A stretch of 64,000 nucleotides of DNA, taken from assembly GCA_963602445.1 (NCBI GenBank), contig CAVCIY010000026.1, positions 1-64,000 of the forward strand, in the 5' to 3' direction. Below are positions 52,404 through 60,962 of the stretch, in pieces; position 1 is the first letter of the stretch; each line of letters begins with the position of its first letter. The position numbers and the translations under genes were made by a program. The notes beneath the pieces were generated by a model. That model did no database searches. It saw only the letters and a program-made list of their open reading frames with translations, and was not told where the DNA came from. Source of the stretch: Alangreenwoodia sp963602445 (GTDB taxonomy: Bacteria > Bacillota > Clostridia > Peptostreptococcales > Anaerovoracaceae).

Positions 52404-54725
52404 TTAAAAGCCTCCGTATATAAAATCTGCCGCATCGAAGCCTATTCCGTAGGTTCCGAAAATCCATACGCTCCATATTGCGCACAGGTAAATGATCCAT
52501 CTGATTATCAGACTTTGTCTGTTGAACCAGTCTCTGATTTTTATGCCGTTTTCCTGTACGGCACTTACAGCGATAAGAATCAGAACGCTGACAGCAAGAA
52601 TCTCGAAATCCTTTTGGCTGAGGCCGAAATCGAAAATCGAGTTGTCGAAAAATATCCACGGATTGAAATTGCTGAACATAGCACCGATCATCATGAATCC
52701 TTCCGCAAGAGTATCAGCTCGGAAAATGATCCACGCAACCATTACGAGGAATGATGTAATGATCATGTCTATGATTTTTCGTGCCTTAGAATCCTTAGAA
52801 AGGGAAATCTTCTCAAGAATAGCGTCCTTCGGTTTATGAATCGCGTCACCTATTATCTGATATACCGCATGCATAAGTCCCCAGACAATATATTTCCATC
52901 GGCTTCCGTGCCACAGTCCGCTGACCGCAAATGTGCATATAAGATTGAAGTACTTGCGCACCTTGCCTTTTCTGTTTCCGCCGAGCGGAATGTAAATGTA
53001 GTCACGCAGCCATTCGCTGAGTGATATATGCCATCTTCTCCAAAATTCCTTGATCGATGTCGAGAAGTAAGGATGGTTGAAATTGTTTACAAGCTCTATC
53101 CCGAACAATCCTGCGACACCTCTCGAAATCGTCACGCACGAGAGAAAATCCGTATAAAGCTGAATGCTGTATAAAATCCCTGCAAGAAGAATATAGCAGC
53201 CCGAATAAACTTCCGAATTTTCAAATATATAATCAACGACTATCGCAGACTTTTCGGCGATCATATACTTTAAAAACACTCCCCAAATGATCAGCTGCAC
53301 ACCGCGCATGATTTTCTCGAAGTCATAAGCAGTACCCTTGTACAGGGTCTCACTGAGCTGAGAATATCTCGATATCGGGCCCTGTATGATAATAGGGAAA
53401 AATGATACATAAAGAGTATATTTTAGCGGATTTTTCTGTGCAGAGCAGTCCCCTCTGTATACATCTACAAGATAAGAGATAATCTGCATAGAGTAAAATG
53501 AAAGTCCTATCGGAATAATCCATGAAATTTCTTTGCCTCCGGCAGACGAGCTTTCTATCAGATCTCCAAACTTAGTAACGATCAGCGGTGCCGCCGAAAA
53601 TATAATACCAAGCGCCAGCACAAATTTCATCAATGCGCTTCCTGCATTTTTTGAAGCTTTGCTTCCGCCCGCAGACTTATCGGCAGGTGCGAAAGCCTCT
53701 CTCTCACCTTCCACTCTGTCAGCAGTTGCCGGGGCTTTCTGTCTCGAAACTTCGGGTTTTGAATCTTCAGGCCTCGAAGCATCCCCCTCACCTGCCGCTC
53801 TGTCAGCAGTTGCCGGGGCTTTCTGTCTCGAAACTTCAGGCTTTGAAACTTCAGGCCTCGAAGCATCCCCCTCACCTGCCGCTCTGTCAGTAGGTGCCGG
53901 GGCTTTCTGTCTCGAAACTTCAGGCTTTGAAACTTGAGACTCTGAAGCAATTCTCTCACTTACGGCTCTATCCGCATGCCTATAATCCGCAGGCCTCGAA
54001 CCCGGATGCTCGTAAGCACCCCTTTCTCTTACTGCTCTGCCTGCGGGTACGAAAGCCTCAGGGCCTAACTCTGCATGCCTTGAAGCAACTCTCGCCCTTG
54101 ACGCTCTGTCTGAAGGTGCGAAAGCCTCAGGACCAAACACGGAACCCTCCGGCTTTGAAGCTTCATGCCTCGAAGGTGCATGACCGTAAGAATCAGGCCT
54201 CGAACCTGAATGCTCGTAAGCATTCCTCTCGCTTGACACTCTGTCCGCAGGATAGCTGCGTGCGTCTTGCCTCTTTCGCATTTGACGTCTGTCACGCTCC
54301 CTAGGAGAGCCGTTTACAATCTTTTCGGTATATTCCTCAGATCTGCCCCTTTTTGCATTCAGAGGCATCATTTTCCGCGGACCGTCCGCATTCCTTGCCT
54401 CATCACGCGCCCGCAGACCGTCCGCCACACATTCACTTTCCTTCTTTTCCGTGCGCTGCAGGCGGCCTCTCGCAGCATCTAAAATAAGTGCCGCCAGATA
54501 ACTTATCAGAATCGACGCTCCAAAGACAATAAGCTGCATATTGTCATCTGACACCTGAAAACAGAAATATACGCTCGCCGCCAGCAGCACGAGCCATCTT
54601 CCTTTTTTCGGAATAATATAAAAAAGAATAACTGCCAAAATAACAAAAATATAATATCTCGCAGCCACATAACTCATGGCTGTTTTATGTATGCATTCCA
54701 GTAATCCAAGAAAATACTGACCCAC
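52404..54725 (-). CDS. MBOAT family O-acyltransferase with long repetitive insertion
   Basis: A 773-residue membrane protein of the AlgI/DltB family that moves acyl groups across the membrane onto glycans. C-terminal motifs include FWRRWHISLSEWLRDYIYIPLGG and the catalytic histidine in SGLWHGSRWKYIVWG. Three membrane helices at the start are split from the rest by about 270 hydrophilic residues rich in Arg, Ala, Pro, Ser and Glu, built partly of 28-residue repeats. GTG at 54725 is preferred because AAGGAG lies nine bases before it; earlier ATG codons lack a site. The partner SGNH gene overlaps its end. Confidence 0.87.
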   Translation of the reverse strand: MGQYFLGLLECIHKTAMSYVAARYYIFVILAVILFYIIPKKGRWLVLLAASVYFCFQVSDDNMQLIVFGASILISYLAALILDAARGRLQRTEKKESECVADGLRARDEARNADGPRKMMPLNAKRGRSEEYTEKIVNGSPRERDRRQMRKRQDARSYPADRVSSERNAYEHSGSRPDSYGHAPSRHEASKPEGSVFGPEAFAPSDRASRARVASRHAELGPEAFVPAGRAVRERGAYEHPGSRPADYRHADRAVSERIASESQVSKPEVSRQKAPAPTDRAAGEGDASRPEVSKPEVSRQKAPATADRAAGEGDASRPEDSKPEVSRQKAPATADRVEGEREAFAPADKSAGGSKASKNAGSALMKFVLALGIIFSAAPLIVTKFGDLIESSSAGGKEISWIIPIGLSFYSMQIISYLVDVYRGDCSAQKNPLKYTLYVSFFPIIIQGPISRYSQLSETLYKGTAYDFEKIMRGVQLIIWGVFLKYMIAEKSAIVVDYIFENSEVYSGCYILLAGILYSIQLYTDFLSCVTISRGVAGLFGIELVNNFNHPYFSTSIKEFWRRWHISLSEWLRDYIYIPLGGNRKGKVRKYFNLICTFAVSGLWHGSRWKYIVWGLMHAVYQIIGDAIHKPKDAILEKISLSKDSKARKIIDMIITSFLVMVAWIIFRADTLAEGFMMIGAMFSNFNPWIFFDNSIFDFGLSQKDFEILAVSVLILIAVSAVQENGIKIRDWFNRQSLIIRWIIYLCAIWSVWIFGTYGIGFDAADFIYGGF
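53690..53945 (-). repeat. 84-bp in-frame repeat in the MBOAT gene
   Basis: CCTCGAAGCATCCCC begins at 53772 and 53856; the units are almost identical and a third, partial one precedes them. Each encodes 28 residues including SRQKAPATADRAAGEGDA. A looser array of related units continues to about 54300. Confidence 0.92.
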
Positions 54726-55013
54726 GTTAATTTGCTCCTTTTTCTGCATATGTCGCACAAAATGCGACCGGGGAGAAAATATACATCCTTATTTTTTCGC
54801 ATTCAGCGTAATTATAACATATTTTGATATCATTATTACATGATATTATTATTACAACTTTTTCGGTCAGTTATCGGCTTCACAAGCACCCAAAATATGC
54901 ATTTATCAATGTTAAAAATAATCATTTGACGAAACAGGAAAGCACGCATTATCAAGGCCGAAAGCATCTGCGCGCCAAGGTCAAAAACATCCGCATGCCA
55001 AGGCTGAAAAAAA

Positions 55014-55042
55014 CAGGGAAAACACATTTCATGCTTTCCCTG
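55014..55042 (-). terminator. Terminator after bioY
   Basis: CAGGGAAA (55014-55021) pairs with TTTCCCTG (55035-55042); TTTTTTTCAG follows on the minus strand. The gap 54726-55110 also holds a 32-base direct repeat (ATCAAAGTCTGTCAAAATT at 55052 and 55084) and AT-rich sequence with no gene. Confidence 0.8.
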
Positions 55043-55110
55043 CTTTCATTAATCAAAGTCTGTCAAAATTTGCAGCTGTCATTATCAAAGTCTGTCAAAA
55101 TTCGCAAAAT

Positions 55111-55647
55111 CTATACTTTGCCAATATGCTTACCTACTCTCACGCTTATCCGCCATGCCAAAAGAAGCTTCAGCAGGTCTGGAATAACAAACGGCAGCAC
55201 GCACATTGCGATCGTCGCAAAAAATCCTTTTCCGGACGTCCCGACTGCCATGAACCAAAGAGTCCCTATCAAATAGCAGATCAAAAGCCCGCCGACAAGC
55301 AGCAGCACCTTTCCTTTGCTTCCTTTTTTTGCGGTGCTCCCGACATGGGATTCGCCAAGGATATAGACAAGTCCCATGAAGATGAAACCTATTATATATC
55401 CGCCTGTCGGACCTATCACATGACTTATTCCGCCCTGAAATCCCGAAAAAACCGGAACTCCGACTATTCCAAGCAGCAGATAAAGCCCTATAGCGGCAGT
55501 ACCTCTTTTCCCGCCGAGAATCAGAAGCGCAAGAAATACGCCAAATGTCTGCATTGTAAAAGGAACCGCCGCAGGTACCGAGATCCACGAACATATACTT
55601 ATAACAGCCGCCATAACGGCCACAAGTGTCATATCTTTAACTTTCAT
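55111..55647 (-). CDS. bioY: Biotin transporter BioY
   Basis: A 178-residue membrane S-component that binds biotin, normally working with ECF energising subunits encoded elsewhere. It has six hydrophobic segments with the family marks VPFTMQTFGVFLALLILGG, GIVGVPVFSGFQGG and GPTGGYIIGF. A GGGGTG site precedes the ATG. No biotin synthesis genes are nearby, so the cell may rely on uptake. Confidence 0.95.
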   Translation of the reverse strand: MKVKDMTLVAVMAAVISICSWISVPAAVPFTMQTFGVFLALLILGGKRGTAAIGLYLLLGIVGVPVFSGFQGGISHVIGPTGGYIIGFIFMGLVYILGESHVGSTAKKGSKGKVLLLVGGLLICYLIGTLWFMAVGTSGKGFFATIAMCVLPFVIPDLLKLLLAWRISVRVGKHIGKV

Positions 55648-55705
55648 GATAACACCCCAACTTTCTTACATTAATCCATACTCATTTTCCGTCTTCCGCG
55701 CTGTA

Positions 55706-56665
55706 TCATGACAGCGAAATCGTGATAATTCCGGCGAAAATCAGCGCAATAAAGAAATATTGCGTGGCTGTAAGCTTTTCTTTCAGAAGAATTCTTGAAA
55801 GAGTAAATGATATTATAATAGTTCCCGCACCAAGAATAACTGCTGCCATTCCAGTACCCTCAGAGAGCGAAAACATATAAGTCGACTGACCTGCAGTTTC
55901 AAATAATGCCGCAAGAATCTTATTTTTCTGAGAAGCTATACTTTTTAAGGAAAATTTTTCGTCACTCTCGCCTGAAGAAACTGAAAACAGCTTGACATTC
56001 TTTCGCTTTAAGTAAAGCAAAATAAAAATTGAACATATGAAAAATGCGATCTCATAGCAGCAATTTGCCGTATGTTCAAGATTTTCCTCAGTCACACCGA
56101 CAAGAACAGATGTTTCTGCGCTGTCCGTATAATAAATATCAAAAAATGTTCCTATAGCATCAAGAATCATATAGCAAAAAGGCATCGCTATCGAAACTAA
56201 TGCAAGCTTTTTTCCGTATTTTCCGGTTCTTTTTTCCTTTCCTGATCTGTCAAAAATCCCGGCGCCCAGAATGCCGACAAATACAAGTATAATAGCTATC
56301 ACCATCTGTGTATTCAGCTTTTGGTGCAGAAAAACGGCACACAGGATAGGAACCACCGCGCACGATGTATTTTCGATCGGATCTGCGATAGATTCTTCGA
56401 TATAACGAACTCCGAAATAAGAACATGTCATCGAAACGATATAGCATAATGCCACCGGTAAATATTTCAGGAAATTTATCGGGAAATATTTCAAACTCAC
56501 ACCTTGTGTAAACAGTATGATCAAAGCATAAATTCCAAAGCAAAATCCCACAAAGACAGTAGTCTTCAAATGAGCATACTTTTCATCGGCAGTATTGCCT
56601 TTTTTGTAAAAAATCTCTGCCATTCCCCAGGAAAATGTCGAAAAAATCAAAAAAAACCACAACAT
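55706..56665 (-). CDS. EamA/DMT-superfamily transporter
   Basis: A 319-residue membrane protein with ten predicted segments in two EamA-like halves (first half around FSTFSWGMAEIFYKKGN, second ending FTLSRILLKEKLTATQYFFIALIFAGII). The substrate is unknown. The start at 56665 follows AGAGGTATTTTT and begins the first membrane helix; an upstream ATG without a site adds ten residues. It is likely co-oriented with but separate from bioY. Confidence 0.88.
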   Translation of the reverse strand: MLWFFLIFSTFSWGMAEIFYKKGNTADEKYAHLKTTVFVGFCFGIYALIILFTQGVSLKYFPINFLKYLPVALCYIVSMTCSYFGVRYIEESIADPIENTSCAVVPILCAVFLHQKLNTQMVIAIILVFVGILGAGIFDRSGKEKRTGKYGKKLALVSIAMPFCYMILDAIGTFFDIYYTDSAETSVLVGVTEENLEHTANCCYEIAFFICSIFILLYLKRKNVKLFSVSSGESDEKFSLKSIASQKNKILAALFETAGQSTYMFSLSEGTGMAAVILGAGTIIISFTLSRILLKEKLTATQYFFIALIFAGIITISLS

Positions 56666-56729
56666 AAAAATACCTCTGTTTTTACTAAACACCAACTATA
56701 TCCAATTCATATTCTCAGTCAGATCATAA

Positions 56730-56837
56730 GCTCGTCCAAAACATGCACGCGGCATTGCAAGCCTTCGCTCTGCCAACTTTTCCGCTCGTGCAAAATCCGC
56801 ACGCGGCATTGCAAGCCCTCGCCTCGGCCGCTGCACC
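56730..56837. repeat. 54-bp tandem repeat, two copies
   Basis: GCACGCGGCATTGCAAGCC occurs at 56745 and 56799, with GCTCGTNCAAAA-type sequence before each (56730 and 56784). Upstream of the EamA gene. Confidence 0.85.
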
Positions 56838-57084
56838 GCTTGGCTTTACGACTTGACCTTTACGCTCGGCTCTCGCACCCGGCTTAGAGATTCATCGCAA
56901 GCAGCATAAAAAATACGCATTGATAACTGAGTATAACATAAAAAAGTACCTTCGTTCATTAAAAATTGTTTTTTATACAACATGACGCCCGCAAAATATC
57001 AAAATAATTGCGGACGTCATATCTTTTATTAATAGCAAATTGTATCGTAAATCCATCATTGATGGTGATGGGCAGGTTAAATTT

Positions 57085-57141
57085 GTGATGGGCTTGATGG
57101 TGGTGATGGCAGGATAACTTACTGCCGCACAAGCCCATCAC
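57085..57141. repeat. Nested inverted repeat downstream of the feo region
   Basis: GTGATGGGCTTG (57085-57096) is the exact complement of CAAGCCCATCAC (57130-57141); inside it GGCAG and CTGCC form a second stem. It lies just after the feo-associated gene and may end its transcript, although no strong T-run follows. The rest of the 56666-57180 gap shows only the 54-bp repeat and AT-rich sequence. Confidence 0.6.
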
Positions 57142-57180
57142 GGTTTTCAGGTTTGTATATGGCTTATTCTTAAATTCAAA

Positions 57181-57462
57181 TTATATTCCCTTGCCGCTGC
57201 GTAAGCTACCGCTGCGAAAATTGCTGCTGCGTAAGCTGTCGCTGCGAAAATCGTTTCCGCTTAAATTGCCGGCACTCAAATCACTGTCGCCTAAGTGACT
57301 GTGACAACCGCCTCCAAGGGCACAATGAGCACAATTGCCGCCGCATGAGGACTTTCCCTTTTTCTTATCCCTCATGAGTTTGGCTGAAATCGACACAACT
57401 ATTGCGGCCAACACCAGTATAACGACTATCGTTCCTATGTTATCTGCAAGCCATGCCATCAT
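57181..57462 (-). CDS. FeoB-associated Cys-rich membrane protein
   Basis: A 93-residue protein with one N-terminal membrane helix (about 8-27), a basic stretch, then a Cys-rich metal-binding-type cluster CGGNCAHCALGGGCHSH. This matches the small proteins that follow feoB in Bacillota. The last 35 residues are a Ser/Leu/Arg-rich repetitive tail from 30-base repeats (57196 and 57226), unlike the usual short end. GGGGG precedes two adjacent ATG codons. It follows feoB by 162 bases. Confidence 0.9.
   Translation of the reverse strand: MMAWLADNIGTIVVILVLAAIVVSISAKLMRDKKKGKSSCGGNCAHCALGGGCHSHLGDSDLSAGNLSGNDFRSDSLRSSNFRSGSLRSGKGI
57190..57300 (-). repeat. 30-bp in-frame repeat in the feo-associated gene
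   Basis: GCTGCGTAAGCT begins at 57196 and 57226, and GCTGCGAAAA at 57211 and 57241, giving a 30-base period with a 15-base half-period. It encodes FRSDSLRSSN/FRSGSLRSG-like units. Confidence 0.88.
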
Positions 57463-57624
57463 AAAGCATACCCCCTTTTTCGTGTAAACTGATATCCTAA
57501 TCTGTTTCCTTTTTACCCTTTTAGCTCTTTTGTCAAAAGGCTTCTGACTGATTTTCCTGTCATAAAGCCTTTTGTCTTAAAGCTCTTTCCCTAATGTTTT
57601 TTTCCAAGATTTTATTTAAATGTA

Positions 57625-60024
57625 TTACTTTAATCTGTCTGCTTCCTTATAAGGTCTGAACAGCATATAGATCATAGCGGCAAAGACTACGACGGCTGCG
57701 ATAAGTCCAATTATATTTAAGTTTCCGGTGAAAGCGTTTCCGAATTGGTTGATCATAAGAGCAATACAATAAGCAAATCCGCACTGGTACAAAATCGCAA
57801 ACCATGTCCATTTTCTGTTGTTCATCTCACGCTTGATTGCGCCGATTGCAGCGAAGCAAGGAGCGCAAAGGAGGTTGAATACCATGAAAGCATATCCTGT
57901 AATTCCCGTAAATGTATCTGCGAGAGTAGCATATACATTTCCGCTTGCGCCGTAGAGTATTCCCATAGTGCCTACAATATTTTCCTTTGCGACGAGACCT
58001 GTAATGGACGCGACTGTAGCCTGCCATGTGCCAAATCCGAGCGGCATAAATATCCATGCGATAGCGCCGCCGATTGAGGCGAGAATGGAAAGATTGAGTT
58101 CATCTTCAGAAAGCATTCTGAAACCTTCTTCTGTAAATCCGAAGTATGATGTAAACCATACTGCTATAGTTGAGAGAAGGATTATAGTTCCGGCCTTCTT
58201 GATAAATGACCAGCCGCGTTCCCACATAGAGCGGAGAACATTTTTGAGTGTAGGCAGATGATATGCAGGAAGTTCCATTACGAACGGTGCAGGATCGCCT
58301 GAGAACATCTTTGTCTTCTTAAGCATAATGCCTGATATGATAATGGCAAGCATACCGATGAAATATGCAGAAGTTGCCACCCATGCACTTCCTCCAAAGA
58401 TTGCGCCCGCAATCATTGCGATAAACGGAACCTTTGCGCCGCACGGTATAAATGTGGTTGTCATAATGGTCATCCTGCGGTCACGTTCATTTTCAATAGT
58501 TCTTGATGCCATGATGCCCGGTACGCCGCAGCCTGTTCCGACAAGCATAGGTATAAACGACTTTCCCGAAAGTCCGAATTTTCTGAAAATACGGTCAAGA
58601 ACGAATGCGATACGTGCCATATATCCGCATGCTTCAAGTGCTGCAAGCATGAAGAATAATACGAGCATCTGAGGAACAAATCCGAGGACAGCACCGACAC
58701 CGGCAACTATACCGTCAAGGATAACGCCTCTTACGACAGCTCCTGCTCCATCCTCCGCTACATTCAGCGCATTCAGGAGATTCTCGATAAGAGTAGGCAC
58801 TCCCGGAACCCATATGCCATAGTCGGCAGGGTCAGGCTCTTCGCCGAAAGAATCTATCGTTTCAAGAGAATTTTCATATTCGTCCAATGTTGCTCTTTCT
58901 TCACTTACCGCAAGAGTTTCTTCGTCTTCTACTTCATATGTGAAGCTGTCCGTAGGCTCTGTGCCGTTTTCTTCGACATAAGCATCATATCCGTCAACGA
59001 TAAGCGATGCTTTTGAATATTCCTCAGACGCTTCTTCATAAGCCGACGAGCCGATGCCAAACAGGTGCCAGCCGTCGCCAAAAAGTCCGTCATTTGCCCA
59101 GTCTGTCGCTGCAGAGCCGACTCCAACCATAGAGATCCAGTAAACTAAAAACATTATAATTGCGAATATAGGCAGTCCAAGCCAACGGTTAGTAACGATC
59201 TTGTCGATTTTATCGGATGAGCTGAGTGCTTCGCTGCTCTTTTTCTTGTAGCAGGCCTTTATGATTGATGCTATGTAGATATAACGCTCGTTCGTAATAA
59301 TCGATTCTGCGTCATCATCAAGTTCTTTTTCGGCTGCGCTTATGTCATTTTCGATATGGGCAAGCTTATCTGAAGGAATCTTCAATTTTTCCAACACCTT
59401 GCTGTCGCGCTCAAATATCTTGATTGCGTACCATCTTTGCTGCTCCTCGGGCATGTCATGCAGTACAGCCTCTTCTATATGAGCCACAGCATGCTCAACG
59501 GCTCCTGAGAAGCTGTGCATCGGAACTGTTTTCGTATGCTTTGCAGCATCGATTGCCTTCTCGGCAGCTTCCATCGTGCCGGTTCCTTTGAGTGCGGAAA
59601 TCTCCACAACCTCGCAACCGAGCTGCTTTGCAAGCTCACTTGTGCGGATAACGTCACCGTTTTTCTTGACTATATCCATCATATTTATTGCGACTACTAC
59701 AGGAATTCCAAGCTCTGTAAGCTGAGTTGTGAGGTAGAGGTTTCTCTCAAGATTCGTGCCGTCTACCAGATTCAATATCGCATCAGGTCTCTCATCTATC
59801 AGATAATTTCTCGCAACTACTTCTTCGAGAGTATATGGTGAAAGCGAATAAATTCCCGGAAGGTCCGTGATGATTACATCATCATGTTTTTTCAGTTTTC
59901 CTTCCTTCTTTTCTACTGTAACTCCCGGCCAGTTTCCCACAAACTGGTTTGAACCGGTAAGCGCATTAAAAAGCGTGGTTTTTCCGCAATTCGGATTTCC
60001 CGCAAGTGCAATTTTAATACTCAT
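57625..60024 (-). CDS. feoB: Ferrous iron transporter FeoB
   Basis: FeoB imports Fe2+ across the membrane using an N-terminal GTPase. Its 799 residues start with GNPNCGKTTLFNALTG (G1), then the switch NWPGVTVEKKEG, DLPGIYSLSP (G3) and NMMDIV (G4). The membrane Gate domains show GCGVPGIMASRTI and the paired motif later. An acidic stretch of about 75 residues (around 335-410) is inserted in the loop after the first membrane helix, on the outside. GGAGGG precedes the ATG at a long spacing. Two feoA genes lie upstream in the operon. Confidence 0.96.
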   Translation of the reverse strand: MSIKIALAGNPNCGKTTLFNALTGSNQFVGNWPGVTVEKKEGKLKKHDDVIITDLPGIYSLSPYTLEEVVARNYLIDERPDAILNLVDGTNLERNLYLTTQLTELGIPVVVAINMMDIVKKNGDVIRTSELAKQLGCEVVEISALKGTGTMEAAEKAIDAAKHTKTVPMHSFSGAVEHAVAHIEEAVLHDMPEEQQRWYAIKIFERDSKVLEKLKIPSDKLAHIENDISAAEKELDDDAESIITNERYIYIASIIKACYKKKSSEALSSSDKIDKIVTNRWLGLPIFAIIMFLVYWISMVGVGSAATDWANDGLFGDGWHLFGIGSSAYEEASEEYSKASLIVDGYDAYVEENGTEPTDSFTYEVEDEETLAVSEERATLDEYENSLETIDSFGEEPDPADYGIWVPGVPTLIENLLNALNVAEDGAGAVVRGVILDGIVAGVGAVLGFVPQMLVLFFMLAALEACGYMARIAFVLDRIFRKFGLSGKSFIPMLVGTGCGVPGIMASRTIENERDRRMTIMTTTFIPCGAKVPFIAMIAGAIFGGSAWVATSAYFIGMLAIIISGIMLKKTKMFSGDPAPFVMELPAYHLPTLKNVLRSMWERGWSFIKKAGTIILLSTIAVWFTSYFGFTEEGFRMLSEDELNLSILASIGGAIAWIFMPLGFGTWQATVASITGLVAKENIVGTMGILYGASGNVYATLADTFTGITGYAFMVFNLLCAPCFAAIGAIKREMNNRKWTWFAILYQCGFAYCIALMINQFGNAFTGNLNIIGLIAAVVVFAAMIYMLFRPYKEADRLK

Positions 60025-60087
60025 GACAGTTTGTCCCTCCTAATTTAGCATTATTTATGAATTAGTACTATTTAAATTTAGTTAATC

Positions 60088-60315
60088 TTATTCTACTTCT
60101 ATCATTTCGGCATCAGCCTTTCTGAGTGAAAGCTCATATCCGCGGACAGTAATTTCAATAGGATCTCCCAGCGGAGCTACCTTGCGGACAGCAATTTCCG
60201 TGCCTTTTGTGATGCCCATGTCCATGATTCTACGCTTGATAGCGCCTTCACCGCTGATTTTCTTCACCTTCGCCTTGTCACCGATTTTAACATCCTTCAA
60301 AGTCTTCATTTTCAT
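60088..60315 (-). CDS. FeoA family protein (second copy)
   Basis: A 75-residue SH3-like protein that assists FeoB. The FeoA pattern is VKIGDKAKVKKISGEGAIKRRIMDMGITKGTEI followed by GDPIEITVRGYELSLRKADA. It lies 63 bases upstream of feoB. AAGGATGT precedes the ATG. Confidence 0.94.
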   Translation of the reverse strand: MKMKTLKDVKIGDKAKVKKISGEGAIKRRIMDMGITKGTEIAVRKVAPLGDPIEITVRGYELSLRKADAEMIEVE

Positions 60316-60448
60316 ACATCCTTTCGTTAAGCGTCATATCATTCTTCACCAAGCTTAAAACCATCATATACCAAAGTTTGAACCTTAAGGCACCATTCGT
60401 CAAGCTTCTCTGAATTTTTCATAGTATCAAAACATCTTTTGTAAAATT

Positions 60449-60661
60449 CTATACCATGATTTTTCTCGCAAGCTCTTCACTTATGGCAACTCTTGACTCT
60501 TTCACATTTACTATAACGTTGCCGGATAGAGAAGTAATGACCGTAACTGTTCCACCGACATTAAAGCCCAAATTTTCAAGGTGTTTTTTCACTTCGGGGC
60601 TTCCGCCGATTTTTTTCACGATATTTTCCTCTCCGACGTTAGCAAGTGCTAATGGAAACAT
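60449..60661 (-). CDS. FeoA family protein (first copy)
   Basis: A 70-residue FeoA-type protein: MFPLALANVGEENIVKKIGG, then LENLGFNVGGTVTV and NVIVNVKESRVAISEELARKIMV. The MFPLxxAxxG start is characteristic of one FeoA branch in Clostridia. It is the first gene after the operator-promoter, 133 bases before the second feoA. AAGGAG precedes the ATG. Confidence 0.93.
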   Translation of the reverse strand: MFPLALANVGEENIVKKIGGSPEVKKHLENLGFNVGGTVTVITSLSGNVIVNVKESRVAISEELARKIMV

Positions 60662-60724
60662 CTACTCACTCCTTTTCAGATATTTCATTCAAGGGTACTT
60701 CCTGTATTTTAAACAGGATTGGTA

Positions 60725-60777
60725 GTTACCCCCGGTTAACTGTAATTCATTATAGTTAACCACGGGTAACTTGTCAA
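60725..60777 (-). promoter_or_regulatory. feo operon promoter overlapped by a palindromic operator
   Basis: On the minus strand TTGACA (60772-60777), a 17-base spacer and TATAAT (60749-60754) give a consensus promoter. Two inverted arms, GTTACCCCCGGTTAACT (60725-60741) and AGTTAACCACGGGTAAC (60754-60770), cover the spacer and the start region. Such GGTTAACT palindromes fit a DtxR-family repressor binding with iron; the regulator is encoded divergently next door. Confidence 0.88.
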
Positions 60778-60820
60778 CACCAATATCAGAATTTTCTTTA
60801 AAGTTTAGGATTTTTTTACT

Positions 60821-60909
60821 AGTTTACATTATGCAACTGTTTTTTTCGTTTCGAGATATGCATCTTAAACATGTAGTTGTTTTTTTTTCAGAGTTTACAT
60901 TATGCAACT
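60821..60909. repeat. 18-bp perfect direct repeat upstream of the DtxR-type gene
   Basis: AGTTTACATTATGCAACT occurs at 60821-60838 and 60892-60909, 71 bases apart. The second copy abuts the -35 box of the regulator, so both could be binding sites for a second regulator. Confidence 0.75.
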
Positions 60910-60937
60910 TGTTTTTACAAATAAAGTAATATATAAT
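60909..60937 (+). promoter_or_regulatory. Promoter of the DtxR-type regulator
   Basis: TTGTTT (60909-60914), a 17-base spacer and TATAAT (60932-60937), 25 bases before the start codon. Confidence 0.8.
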
Positions 60938-60962
60938 GTAGTATAAATGGAGGTATTGCGCT

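Noticed and set aside
53533..54482. Several plus- and minus-strand frames opposite the MBOAT repeat region.
   Set aside because: The 84-bp in-frame repeat keeps all frames open; only the membrane-protein frame has a ribosome site and family motifs.
54836..55027. A 63-residue frame between the MBOAT gene and bioY.
   Set aside because: No ribosome site, low-complexity translation of AT-rich and repeat DNA, and it covers the bioY terminator.
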